Source of the DNA: Pseudomonadota bacterium
GTDB taxonomy: Bacteria > Pseudomonadota > Gammaproteobacteria > Xanthomonadales > Marinicellaceae
Direction: 5' to 3'
Assembly: GCA_008501575.1 (NCBI GenBank)
Contig: QQUO01000065.1
Location: 1-13,525, forward strand
Length of the DNA: 13,525 bases
Part shown: positions 1 to 7,870 of the stretch, piece after piece
Layout of the letters: each line of letters opens with the position of its first letter
How positions within the stretch are numbered: the stretch's first letter is position 1
Made by a program: the position numbers and the translations under genes
Notes under the pieces: model-generated
Seen by the model: the letters and a program-made list of their open reading frames with translations, nothing else
Database searches by the model: none
What the model was told of the DNA's origin: nothing

Positions 1-787
1 TCACCACTTGATTTCGAATAGGTTTAATAAACCAGGCAATCAGCAACCCCCCTAAAAGTATCAGGTAAAAAGCATGGTCTTTTAAAATTTGCCATGATTC
101 TGCCGGTGGTTGATAAAGCACGGCTTCATTAACCACCCGATCAGACATCTGTTGATTCATAAAATCTTTAATGACCATTGGGAATGCCATGGATTGCCAA
201 TAATTGAGCTTTTGATAAGCCTGATAGCCATAGCCCAACGCCAAACCAAAACGCATGGCCGATTGCCGATATGTCGGTAAAGTTAAATCAGCATAACTGT
301 AGGGACTTTTAAGCTGAGATTGCTGAAATAGTTCACCGGCAGTGGCTTGATTCAAGAAATCACGAACTTTTGTGGCACAATTATTATCAAAATAATCATA
401 GGCATAATGACGATTTTGGGGCAAATAATGATAATCCAATTGCTGTTTCAGCTGTTGTACGGCAAGCGGTGATATTGCCAATATTTGCTCAGTAAATTGG
501 CGCCGTTGTGATTCAGCCCAGTACAATTCATCTGATAAGTCACTGATGCCCATGGCATAACGCATGTCATTGATTAAAAAGGCTTTAAATAAATTATCTT
601 CAGCAAAATTAAAATAACCAAAAGCATACACCTGGTTATCAATTGCCAAAGCCGTGTGGCCATAGACAGACCAAAAAGCCTCACCGGGACCAATGGTGAT
701 TAAACGAACGGTTTGGCTGTTGACGGTGACAGTCCAACACATACAAAATAACAAGCTCAGCTTGACAACACGCTGTCTTAAGCCCAT
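1..787 (-). CDS. DUF4105 (Lnb_N-like) secreted, membrane-anchored protein, 3' end outside window
   Basis: I read 262 codons without a stop; the C-terminus lies beyond the left edge. The start ATG (785-787) gives a Sec-type signal peptide: basic residues R4, R6 and K9, a hydrophobic core at about 10-21, and likely cleavage near NS-Q (23-25). The body matches the DUF4105 family, called the Lnb N-terminal periplasmic domain. It has YGHTAL around His44, YAFGYFNF at 54-61, and the family hallmark YAYDYFDNNCATKVRDF with Cys137. A membrane helix lies at about 239-254, followed by basic residues, so the domain should face the periplasm. The paired conserved His and Cys suggest a thiol-hydrolase-like site, but this is inference and the activity is unknown. 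The start codon sits inside the end of corC (10-base overlap), which suggests coupled translation. Many gammaproteobacteria have lnt after corC; this protein is not Lnt. Confidence 0.82.
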   Translation of the reverse strand, partial: MGLRQRVVKLSLLFCMCWTVTVNSQTVRLITIGPGEAFWSVYGHTALAIDNQVYAFGYFNFAEDNLFKAFLINDMRYAMGISDLSDELYWAESQRRQFTEQILAISPLAVQQLKQQLDYHYLPQNRHYAYDYFDNNCATKVRDFLNQATAGELFQQSQLKSPYSYADLTLPTYRQSAMRFGLALGYGYQAYQKLNYWQSMAFPMVIKDFMNQQMSDRVVNEAVLYQPPAESWQILKDHAFYLILLGGLLIAWFIKPIRNQVV

Positions 788-1626
788 GCCATATCTAAAA
801 ATTGAATGCGCCTTTTATCTGATTGGGTAATGGTGAAAATCATTTTGTCTATAACAATGGTCTCCCCCTCATCCAGTAATCGGCCGGCCTTATTGGCCAC
901 CATACCACCAACGGTGTCAAATTCACTGTCATCAATCTCTAAGCCAAAAAATTCATTCAGCTCTGTAATGGTGGTGAGGGCATTGATGCGGTATATACTG
1001 TCTGACAATTTAAGAATAAAGGGTTCATTTTGACTGTCATACTCATCGTCAATTTCACCAACAATCTCTTCTAAAATATCTTCAATGGTCACCAAACCGG
1101 CCACCCCGCCATATTCATCAATGACTATGGCCATGTGATTACGCGAGGTTCTGAATTCTTGCAATAAGGTATTGATCGGTTTTGATTCTGGAATAACCAC
1201 CGCTGGGCGGGTTAATTCCTTAAGGTTAAAATCTTTTTCTTCTTTTACGAATGTCCGCAAGACATCTTTAGCCAACAAGATACCTTCTAACTCATCCTTG
1301 TCTTCACCAACCACCGGAAAACGTGAGTGACCTGATTCCACAATAATCGGCAAGACCTCTTCAATGGTGATATCAATCGGCACCACCACCATTTGCGAAC
1401 GTGGCACCATCACCTGCCTGACTTGTAATTCAGACACATTTAAAGCGCCTTTCATCATACTCAGCGCATAGCCATCCAACAAGCCGTCTTCATGGGCCAC
1501 ATCGAGTATCTCCAGAATATCATTCTGGCTTTGGGGTTGGTCGTTAAACAGGTTGGTTATTTTTGATAACCACGTCTTTTGCGAAGCATCTTCGTCCGTG
1601 TCTTTGTTACTCTGGTCGTCTGTCAT
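778..1626 (-). CDS. corC: CorC/HlyC-family CBS-domain protein (YbeX-like)
   Basis: The protein has 282 residues, close to the 292 of E. coli YbeX/CorC. After an acidic, polar N-terminus (1-30) come two CBS domains (about 70-128 and 137-193) and a CorC_HlyC C-terminal domain (about 205-282). The family signature GGVAGLVTIEDILEEIVG is at 173-190 and is followed by an acidic stretch. It has no membrane segment, so it belongs to the short cytosolic type, not the CNNM/HlyC type with a DUF21 domain. Family knowledge links CorC to magnesium and cobalt homeostasis, and E. coli YbeX also to ribosome and heat-stress phenotypes. No good Shine-Dalgarno precedes the ATG. A small hairpin (TAAGG 1632-1636 with CCTTA 1643-1647) lies directly upstream. 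The usual partners ybeY, ybeZ and lnt are not adjacent here. Confidence 0.93.
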   Translation of the reverse strand: MTDDQSNKDTDEDASQKTWLSKITNLFNDQPQSQNDILEILDVAHEDGLLDGYALSMMKGALNVSELQVRQVMVPRSQMVVVPIDITIEEVLPIIVESGHSRFPVVGEDKDELEGILLAKDVLRTFVKEEKDFNLKELTRPAVVIPESKPINTLLQEFRTSRNHMAIVIDEYGGVAGLVTIEDILEEIVGEIDDEYDSQNEPFILKLSDSIYRINALTTITELNEFFGLEIDDSEFDTVGGMVANKAGRLLDEGETIVIDKMIFTITQSDKRRIQFLDMAWA

Positions 1627-1663
1627 TAGGGTAAGGAATGGCCCTTATTGTTGAACACATGCC

Positions 1664-1693
1664 AAGTTTAAACTTTGTGGATATTATTGTCTA
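1664..1693 (-). promoter_or_regulatory. Possible corC promoter overlapping a 12-bp palindrome
   Basis: In the 89-base gap before corC, the minus strand has TAGACA (1688-1693), a 17-base spacer and TAAACT (1665-1670). These are fair matches to sigma-70 -35 and -10 boxes. The -10 box lies inside the perfect palindrome AAGTTTAAACTT (1664-1675), which could be an operator. A competing promoter, TTGATA with a downstream TAATAT, exists slightly upstream. Box matches in AT-rich DNA arise easily, so this is a candidate only. No clear terminator for the upstream operon is visible in the gap. Confidence 0.3.
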
Positions 1694-1715
1694 TATTTTA
1701 TCGGTATCAAAAACA

Positions 1716-2804
1716 TCAACTTATTAAGCGTTGAAAGTTAAAAAATGCGGCAATAGCGGTCACCAATAATAGCACTGCGGCCGATATTTTCAGCCAACTC
1801 CAGGGACGCTCACCATACGTACGGCCGGTTTGACCATGAATCACATAGCGATAAATTTTATTTTGATAGCTAAAGGCTGCCAGGTAAACCGGCACCAATA
1901 CCAACCGAAATTTGACTTCCGAATACACTGAATTAACCCGCAATATTTGTTGTTGATCACCACCAATATCTTGGCGAATACTGGTTCGAATGACCTCATC
2001 CATGATTTGTTTGGCCTGCGCATAACCGACATCAATACCCAATTGATATAGTTGTGATTGAAAACCGCTTAAATATTCCGGTTTATAATCCTGTGCCTGG
2101 TGAAAATCCCAGTGACTGAGAAAACTCAAAAACTTATCGGGTAATGCTTTTGAAGCAAAGGTGTAGACATGCTTAAAAACATTAAAAACATGCCCACTGA
2201 CCGAGCGCCACCGAATCTTTTGCACCGCTTGTCGCGATGTTTGGGTACGGCCATTAATGCGTTGGGTGACAGTTCGATAAGTGGTGTAATAATCACCGCG
2301 GCGGCCCTGATAATCAGAACTCACTTGTGCATCAAAACTCCACATCGGCATGTAAATGGCCTGCATGGGCTTAGACTTAAAGGCTTTTAACTTGAGTTTT
2401 GAGGGTGCAAACCACAATCTTCGCAACCATTGCTTAAATGAATTTGCCGCCGTTTTATCATCCACAGCAAATGGCAATACATAATCAGGTGCCAATTGCC
2501 GGTGTTTTTCGGCGGGCACCACAATGTTTAAATCACAATATGGGCAGTCACCGGCGTGCTGATCAGGTGCCATCAGAAAAGTGGCACCACAATTGTCACA
2601 ATGCAATTCCAACTGACTCGATTGTGGTGTCAAATAACTGAGCCGTTGCCTGGTCAACTCATAATCGTGCGACTGCTGATTGTCTCGGACAGATTCAATC
2701 GGATTGATTGCACCACAACTGACACATTGCAAAGAATGCCGACCAATGGCGTAATCCATATCTGAACCGCACTGCCGGCACTTAAAGTGTGCGTATTGAA
2801 TCAT
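1716..2804 (-). CDS. Double zinc-ribbon protein with C-terminal membrane helix (YdjG-like)
   Basis: The 362-residue protein starts with two zinc ribbons: C9/C12 with C27/C30, and C69/C72 with C87/C90. The conserved core of this family follows, with LPFAV near 110 and WFAPSKLK at 131-138, then YMPMW at 151-155. One hydrophobic helix (about 337-355) precedes a short tail, so most of the protein should be cytosolic and tethered by its C-terminus. Database relatives are often labelled 'primosomal protein N'/helicase' because of the zinc ribbon, but there is no helicase motif. The B. subtilis relative YdjG works with YdjI and the PspA homologue YdjF at the membrane. Here the gene directly follows the YdjI-like gene (12-base gap) and has no clear Shine-Dalgarno, which suggests coupled translation. 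Biochemical function is unknown. Confidence 0.8.
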   Translation of the reverse strand: MIQYAHFKCRQCGSDMDYAIGRHSLQCVSCGAINPIESVRDNQQSHDYELTRQRLSYLTPQSSQLELHCDNCGATFLMAPDQHAGDCPYCDLNIVVPAEKHRQLAPDYVLPFAVDDKTAANSFKQWLRRLWFAPSKLKLKAFKSKPMQAIYMPMWSFDAQVSSDYQGRRGDYYTTYRTVTQRINGRTQTSRQAVQKIRWRSVSGHVFNVFKHVYTFASKALPDKFLSFLSHWDFHQAQDYKPEYLSGFQSQLYQLGIDVGYAQAKQIMDEVIRTSIRQDIGGDQQQILRVNSVYSEVKFRLVLVPVYLAAFSYQNKIYRYVIHGQTGRTYGERPWSWLKISAAVLLLVTAIAAFFNFQRLIS

Positions 2805-2816
2805 GTTTTAAGATTA

Positions 2817-3923
2817 TTATTGCGGCATGGGTGGTGGTTGCTGTTGCAATAACACCCTGATCTCTTTAATTTGATCGGCCGCAGCCCAATCATCCATACC
2901 GGCTGTCCAGACCAAACTGTCACTGCTTATTTTTTTATCATCAAGCAATGCTTTTATGGCCGCTAAATTCAATGGACCGCTGCGATCACCATCAATGATG
3001 ATATAGTAGTGCTTGACTTCATTCACCTGACTGGGCACAGGCGGTGGCTGTAAAGGATCGGTGTCATCACCTTTGGCCAGGGCTTGACCAAAAGATTGCG
3101 CCATACCAAAGCCCATACCCATGCCCAACGCACCGCCAGCGACCCCGGGCTGATTCGCGGCATCACGCATGGCTTGCGCTTGTTGATAACGACTGAAACG
3201 ATTCAGATCACCCACAGCGATGGAACTGGCCCGTTCATCCAATGCTTTTTCGACCACAGGCGGTACCGAAATATTTTCAACCAACAGTTGTTCAAGGGCT
3301 AAGCCATAATCCGCAAACAAAGGTTTTATTTCCCGGGTTAAAAATTGCCCTAAATCATCATAACTGGCGGCTAAATCTAATACCGGAACGCCCGATTGGC
3401 TAATCACCTGGGCAAATCCACTGACCACCAGATTTTTTAACTGACCAATAATTTCTTCCAGCACAAAATGGCCATCAGTACCGACAATTTCACGCAATAA
3501 CACAGCCGGCTCAGCAATACGGAAGGTGTAACTACCAAATGCCCGCACCCGAATCACTCCAAACTCCTTATCCCTCAGTATTAATGGGTTTCTCAATCCC
3601 CACTTCATGTCGGTGAAAACACGGGTGTTAAAAAAGTAAACCTCTGCTTTAAACGGGCTTTCAAAACCATGTTTCCAACCTTGTAAGGTCGATAAAATCG
3701 GCATATTGGCGGTTTCCAATTGATATAAGCCCGGGCTAAAGACATCTGCCAATTCACCCTCATTCACCAAGGCCGCCACTTGCCCCTCTCTGACTGTTAA
3801 CATGGCCCCATTCTTTATTTCATTGCCATGACGCGGGAAACGATAAACCAGGGTGTGTCGGCTGTCATCAGTCCACTCAATGACATCAATCAATTCGCCA
3901 AATAATTTATCCCAAATACTCAT
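2817..3923 (-). CDS. SPFH/virion-core-like protein (YdjI-like) with GYF_2 domain
   Basis: The 368-residue protein has an N-terminal SPFH-type domain of the YdjI 'virion core' kind (about 15-240). Typical stretches are DVIEW (13-17), EIKNGAMLTVREGQ (35-48), a TL-GWKHGF stretch at 79-87 and AEVYFFNTRVFTDMKWG (93-109). A Gly/Met/Ala-rich linker (257-285) and a proline patch (QPPPVP, 292-297) follow. The GYF_2 domain is at about 304-350, with Y306/Y307, SGPLNL (315-320), VW (338-339) and GMDDW (342-346). The tail ends in QQPPPMPQ. There is no membrane helix, so membrane contact would come from the SPFH domain or a partner. A GGAG sequence lies 10 bases before the start, inside the end of the upstream gene (5-base gap). 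In B. subtilis, YdjI belongs to a PspA-linked set; no PspA gene is visible here. A scaffold at the membrane is a reasonable guess. Confidence 0.83.
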   Translation of the reverse strand: MSIWDKLFGELIDVIEWTDDSRHTLVYRFPRHGNEIKNGAMLTVREGQVAALVNEGELADVFSPGLYQLETANMPILSTLQGWKHGFESPFKAEVYFFNTRVFTDMKWGLRNPLILRDKEFGVIRVRAFGSYTFRIAEPAVLLREIVGTDGHFVLEEIIGQLKNLVVSGFAQVISQSGVPVLDLAASYDDLGQFLTREIKPLFADYGLALEQLLVENISVPPVVEKALDERASSIAVGDLNRFSRYQQAQAMRDAANQPGVAGGALGMGMGFGMAQSFGQALAKGDDTDPLQPPPVPSQVNEVKHYYIIIDGDRSGPLNLAAIKALLDDKKISSDSLVWTAGMDDWAAADQIKEIRVLLQQQPPPMPQ

Positions 3924-3928
3924 ATTAA

Positions 3929-5878
3929 TTATGCTCCAGTTGTTTTGTTTGAATCAGGTTGACGGCTGTTTTGGAATTCCTGCAAATCACTTTCCAAAAT
4001 TTTGGTGGCCAGTTTAATAAAATCATATTCGGTGACCACCCCAACCAAAGTGTTCTGTTCATCAACAATGGGCAAACAACTGATGCGTTCTTTACGCATT
4101 GTTTGTAAAGCCTCGACAGTACTGGTTTGGGGATGAGCATAGATGGGATTGGGATTCATAATGTCGCGAATTGCGATACTTTTTTCCGATTCACCGGCGA
4201 CTATTTTTTTAATGATTGAGCGGTGAGAAATTAATCCAATCAATTCACCTTTGTCGTTTTCCACCGGCACATGCCGAACCCGTTTCCAGTCCATAATACT
4301 GGCGGCTAAATCCATTGAATCGTCTGGTCGTACCGTGATGAGCTTGGTGGTCATAAACTGACCCAGACGATGATAGGATGCCCGCCAATCAATGTTTTTT
4401 TCTAAGGTCGCCAGTGGCCATTCATGAATCGGCTTTTGGCTCGATTCATGACGGTGCATGGCAGCCACAATGGCACGCACTTTTTCATCCGGATGAACTT
4501 CTTTATCCATTTCAGTAATGGATTTAATGGCCCATTTAGCACCGGTTTGTTTACTTTCGGCGCGCTGTTCAATAATACCCAAATATCGATTAATATCCGC
4601 CTCATCAATTCCAGAACTTTTTAAGCCGTCTGCTGCGATTGGTAATAATTGTTTTAAAATTAATTCTGTGGCCGGCAATGTTTCACCCTCAAACCAATTT
4701 AAATGACACTCTAAACCACTGCGACAAGCCTGCAAAAAATTATTTTTAGCATCCGAAAATCGTAATTTTTGTGGTATTTCAGCTGCTTCATTCATTAAAC
4801 CCGACATCATGCCAAAATAAAAAGCGGCATTGGCGATTTCATCCGCGGTGGTTGGTCCTGAGGGTAAAATGCGATTTTCAATACGCAGATGCGGTATATT
4901 GTCTTTAACACCGTAACAGGGTCGATTCCATCGATAGACACTGCCGTTGTGGAGCATTAATGCCTTTAGTTTTGGAATAACCCCGGCTTTGACCATGGCC
5001 ACCGGATCTTCTTCAAAATCAGTGGTTAACACCACCGGAAATCGTGAAATATCATCTCGAAAAACATCCACAATACTTTCTATCCACTCATTACCAAAAT
5101 GTACCCGGGGCTGGGTGCCCCGTTTTTGATGGGCTGTGGAGCGGGTATCAATGGAATTTTGAAACACCGCAATGCGTGATTCATGCCACAGTCGGTAATG
5201 ATGAATTAAGCCGGAATTGGCCGCCACCGCCATTAATGGGGCAGTCACCGCTTGCGACAGATTATACATATCAACAAACTCATGACCACTGACTTGAAAA
5301 TGAATTTGAAAACTGGTGTTCATGGCTTCCAGCATAAAGTTATCATGGGTCACCGCCAGCTCATCAATACCCCTGATTTCCATGCGAAAATCATCCCCGC
5401 GAATTTCTTTTAAACGATCATTAAGTTCATAATATCGATCCATCGGTGTGATGCTGTCCATGGTTAAATCCAACTGTCGCAATGTTGGTAAAATGCCGGT
5501 TAAAATAATGTGTGAACCATGCTTTGCGGCCACCTGTTTAGCCAATGACACCACTTCATTCATTTCAGCTTCCATTTCACGAAGACAAGCTCCGATAAAG
5601 CGCCGTGGTGTTAAATTCGCTTCTAAATTAAACAGCGCAATTTCATTGGTGAAACGCGGATCGTTGATGTCTTTTAAAATATCAAGGGCGGTTAATTTTG
5701 GACTGAAATTCTGATCGGTAATAAACATTTCTTGTTCAGCACCAATGCGCCGAGCACCGGATTCAATCAAGCCCTCATCAATCATCAACTCCAAAGCACG
5801 TAAATCATTTAATACGGCCCGTGTAAACAAGCGTTTAGCTTCATGACTATCGCCTCGACTTATGTTTTGTTCACCCAT
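3929..5878 (-). CDS. GCS2-type glutamate-cysteine ligase-like enzyme fused to two CBS domains
   Basis: The 649-residue protein has two parts. Residues about 15-480 resemble glutamate-cysteine ligase family 2 (GCS2) carboxylate-amine ligases: RIGAEQEMF (44-52) carries the paired acidic residues expected at the metal/ATP site, LFNLEANLTP is at 82-91, and HLRIENRILPSGPT is at 330-343. Residues about 505-560 and 568-625 are CBS domains (FMTTKLITVRPDDSM and IMNPNPIY...EYDFI). CBS pairs usually bind adenine nucleotides, so the ligase may respond to energy state; that is inference. The substrate is unknown, and the enzyme need not make gamma-glutamylcysteine. The start is supported by AAGGA (5885-5889) six bases upstream, overlapping the stop of the permease gene. 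Tight spacing on both sides places it in an operon with the permease and the SPFH gene. Confidence 0.8.
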   Translation of the reverse strand: MGEQNISRGDSHEAKRLFTRAVLNDLRALELMIDEGLIESGARRIGAEQEMFITDQNFSPKLTALDILKDINDPRFTNEIALFNLEANLTPRRFIGACLREMEAEMNEVVSLAKQVAAKHGSHIILTGILPTLRQLDLTMDSITPMDRYYELNDRLKEIRGDDFRMEIRGIDELAVTHDNFMLEAMNTSFQIHFQVSGHEFVDMYNLSQAVTAPLMAVAANSGLIHHYRLWHESRIAVFQNSIDTRSTAHQKRGTQPRVHFGNEWIESIVDVFRDDISRFPVVLTTDFEEDPVAMVKAGVIPKLKALMLHNGSVYRWNRPCYGVKDNIPHLRIENRILPSGPTTADEIANAAFYFGMMSGLMNEAAEIPQKLRFSDAKNNFLQACRSGLECHLNWFEGETLPATELILKQLLPIAADGLKSSGIDEADINRYLGIIEQRAESKQTGAKWAIKSITEMDKEVHPDEKVRAIVAAMHRHESSQKPIHEWPLATLEKNIDWRASYHRLGQFMTTKLITVRPDDSMDLAASIMDWKRVRHVPVENDKGELIGLISHRSIIKKIVAGESEKSIAIRDIMNPNPIYAHPQTSTVEALQTMRKERISCLPIVDEQNTLVGVVTEYDFIKLATKILESDLQEFQNSRQPDSNKTTGA

Positions 5879-5889
5879 ACATTATCCTT

Positions 5890-7734
5890 TTAATAAAGTT
5901 GATAAATCCACGTTAACAAACCGGTTAACGACAGCCACATGATTAACGCCAAGGGAATCCCCACTCGCACAAAATCATTGAATTTGTAGCCACCGGCATT
6001 CATCACCAGCAAATTGGTTTTGTAAGCCATCGGCGTGGCGTAACTTAAATTAGCACCAAATAAAACAGCCAGCACAAAAGGTTCAACCGGCATTCCCATG
6101 CGTTGCGCAATACTCACTGCAATGGGGGTACCGATAACGGCAGTGGCATTGTTAGACACTATATTGGTTAATATCGCCATTACCAACATTAAAATACCTA
6201 ATACCATACCCGGTGCCAGGGCATAAGTGGAAACAACAAAAACATTGGCCAGAAAATCGGCACCCCCGGTAACCATCAAAGCAGAGCCCAATGCCAAAGA
6301 AGCCACAATAATCAAAACCACCTGTACACTTAATGCGCGGGTGGCATCATGCCAGCGTAAACAGCCGGTGGCAATTAACACAAAACAACCCAGAGTGGCG
6401 CTGACCGCAATGGGTGTAATATTAAATGCGGCCAAAGCCACAACCGCAGCCATGACCCCTAAAGCAATCGGGGCTTTTTCTGTGTGCGGTAATTCTTCAC
6501 CACCATCCAATAACAATAAAGAACCGGATCTTTTCACTTTTTTGATGGCTTCATTACTACCCTGTACCAACAGCACATCACCTTGATGAATCACCCGATC
6601 ATTCACACCTTTGGACAACGCCGATGTTTCCTTACCTTGTGAATGAATGGCCAATAAGGTTAAGCCAAATTTACTTTCCAAACGGGCATCTCCAACACGC
6701 ACCCGATCCAACAAAGAACCTGAGGTAATGACCAATTCGGCAATGGATTGATCACCGGCCGTCAAGGGATTGCTCTCGCCCACTTGTTTTCTGCCGGTAT
6801 ACAGCGATGCACCTAGTTCCACTTCGTATTCGCGTAAATTATCCGGTGAATCAGTCACCAGGAGGCGATCACCGGCATGTATAACCACATCCGGTAAGGT
6901 GGCAATGGATAAATTATCACCTCGCACAATTCGAGATATTGAGATCTTACCATCCAGTTTATCGCGAATATCGGCCAGGGTTTTGTTGTCAGCGTAACTG
7001 CCTTCATTAATCCTTAATTCAGCCGTAAACACCCGGGGTGAAGTGTCACGTAGCGGCGGCAATCGTTCCGGTATAATTAATGGCACCACCAACCATAAAT
7101 ATAAAATGGCCAATGCACTGGCCATTATCACCGGCAATGCAAAATCAAACATGCCAAATTCAGGCACCCCTAAATCTTCAGCCACTTTCACCACCAATAA
7201 ATTTGTTGAAGTACCGATGGTGGTTGACATACCTCCCAATAAAGTCGCCAAACCCATCGGCATCAGGGTACCGGAAGGTGATTGACCGGTTTTTAATGAC
7301 ACATTAATCAGCACCGGTAACAACAGCACCACAATCGGGGTGTTGTTGATAAAAGCACTGAGCACGGCACCGACAATTAATGTCAACAATAAAGATAATG
7401 AGGGGCTATACCCCCACATTTTGGCCAAAAACCGGCCCACCGGTTCTGTGGCTCCGGTACGGACCAACGCCTGACCCGCAATCATTAAGGCACAAACAGC
7501 AACCAAGGCTTCGTTACCAAAACCCAGAAAAAATGAACTGACAGGAAACACCTCTCCATCATTTTTAACATAAGGGAATATTTGAAAACCAACCACCAGC
7601 ATGCACAGTACAAAAAAACTGGACGTCTCTAAACTGATGTTTTCACGCGTGAATAATATCAGTGCCACCAAAGTTAATACCAAAACACCAATGGTGTGCG
7701 GCTGTGGTGCATGTATCAACAAATCTGTCGGCAT
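5890..7734 (-). CDS. SLC13/DASS-type permease with two RCK_C (TrkA-C) domains
   Basis: The 614-residue inner-membrane transporter has two membrane halves (about 12-225 and 420-612) around a cytosolic insert. The insert holds two RCK_C/TrkA-C domains (about 236-310 and 325-403), each ending in the typical HAGDRLLV or HQGDVLLV strand. Substrate- and sodium-site hairpin motifs are visible in both halves: SAFINNTP (126-133) with GTSTN (174-178), and SNNATAVIG (527-535) with YKTNLLV (571-577). The layout matches E. coli YfbS and related SLC13 permeases, which carry di- or tricarboxylates, sulfate or similar anions. The substrate here cannot be read from sequence. RCK_C domains bind small ligands and may gate transport. 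It is the first gene of the minus-strand operon, 11 bases before the GCS2-CBS gene. The start codon has no strong Shine-Dalgarno. Confidence 0.9.
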   Translation of the reverse strand: MPTDLLIHAPQPHTIGVLVLTLVALILFTRENISLETSSFFVLCMLVVGFQIFPYVKNDGEVFPVSSFFLGFGNEALVAVCALMIAGQALVRTGATEPVGRFLAKMWGYSPSLSLLLTLIVGAVLSAFINNTPIVVLLLPVLINVSLKTGQSPSGTLMPMGLATLLGGMSTTIGTSTNLLVVKVAEDLGVPEFGMFDFALPVIMASALAILYLWLVVPLIIPERLPPLRDTSPRVFTAELRINEGSYADNKTLADIRDKLDGKISISRIVRGDNLSIATLPDVVIHAGDRLLVTDSPDNLREYEVELGASLYTGRKQVGESNPLTAGDQSIAELVITSGSLLDRVRVGDARLESKFGLTLLAIHSQGKETSALSKGVNDRVIHQGDVLLVQGSNEAIKKVKRSGSLLLLDGGEELPHTEKAPIALGVMAAVVALAAFNITPIAVSATLGCFVLIATGCLRWHDATRALSVQVVLIIVASLALGSALMVTGGADFLANVFVVSTYALAPGMVLGILMLVMAILTNIVSNNATAVIGTPIAVSIAQRMGMPVEPFVLAVLFGANLSYATPMAYKTNLLVMNAGGYKFNDFVRVGIPLALIMWLSLTGLLTWIYQLY

Positions 7735-7761
7735 ATGGCTGTGTCTGTTTAGTAAATTTAA

Positions 7762-7790
7762 AGTCTATCAAATTAGTAGAAAATTGTCAT
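7762..7790 (-). promoter_or_regulatory. Candidate sigma-70 promoter for the permease operon
   Basis: On the minus strand, ATGACA (7785-7790; five of six consensus bases) is followed by a 17-base spacer and TAGACT (7762-7767; four of six). Transcription would start near 7754, leaving a leader of about 20 bases before the permease ATG. Spacing and position are good, but the region is AT-rich and no experiment supports it. Confidence 0.4.
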
Positions 7791-7813
7791 AAAAACATTT
7801 ACTATTGATAAAG

Positions 7814-7849
7814 CATTGACAGTCGCTACCATAAACTGATTTGTCAATG
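7814..7849. repeat. 8-bp inverted repeat with 20-bp spacer in the divergent intergenic region
   Basis: CATTGACA (7814-7821) and TGTCAATG (7842-7849) are perfect inverted copies separated by 20 bases. Both contain TTGACA, the -35 consensus, but no acceptable -10 lies 16-18 bases downstream of either on its own strand. I therefore read it as a possible regulator-binding site between the permease operon and fadD. It lies upstream of the candidate permease promoter. Confidence 0.4.
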
Positions 7850-7870
7850 ATTTGGACTTTTTAATCATAA

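Noticed and set aside
1..787. Apolipoprotein N-acyltransferase (lnt) downstream of corC
   Set aside because: The reading frame shows a DUF4105 domain with one signal peptide and one C-terminal helix, not the multi-helix and nitrilase layout of Lnt.
1716..2804. Primosomal helicase PriA label for the zinc-ribbon gene
   Set aside because: Only the zinc-ribbon cysteines are shared; there are no Walker or helicase motifs, and the protein ends in a membrane helix.
6227..6586. Plus-strand open frame of 119 codons
   Set aside because: It lies wholly opposite the permease gene, whose protein is clearly conserved in sequence; the predicted product is Thr/Ala/Lys-rich with no recognisable motif.
7816..7847. 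Two TTGACA boxes as face-to-face promoters
   Set aside because: Sequences 16-18 bases downstream of each (for example ATTTGT and GACTGT) are poor -10 boxes.
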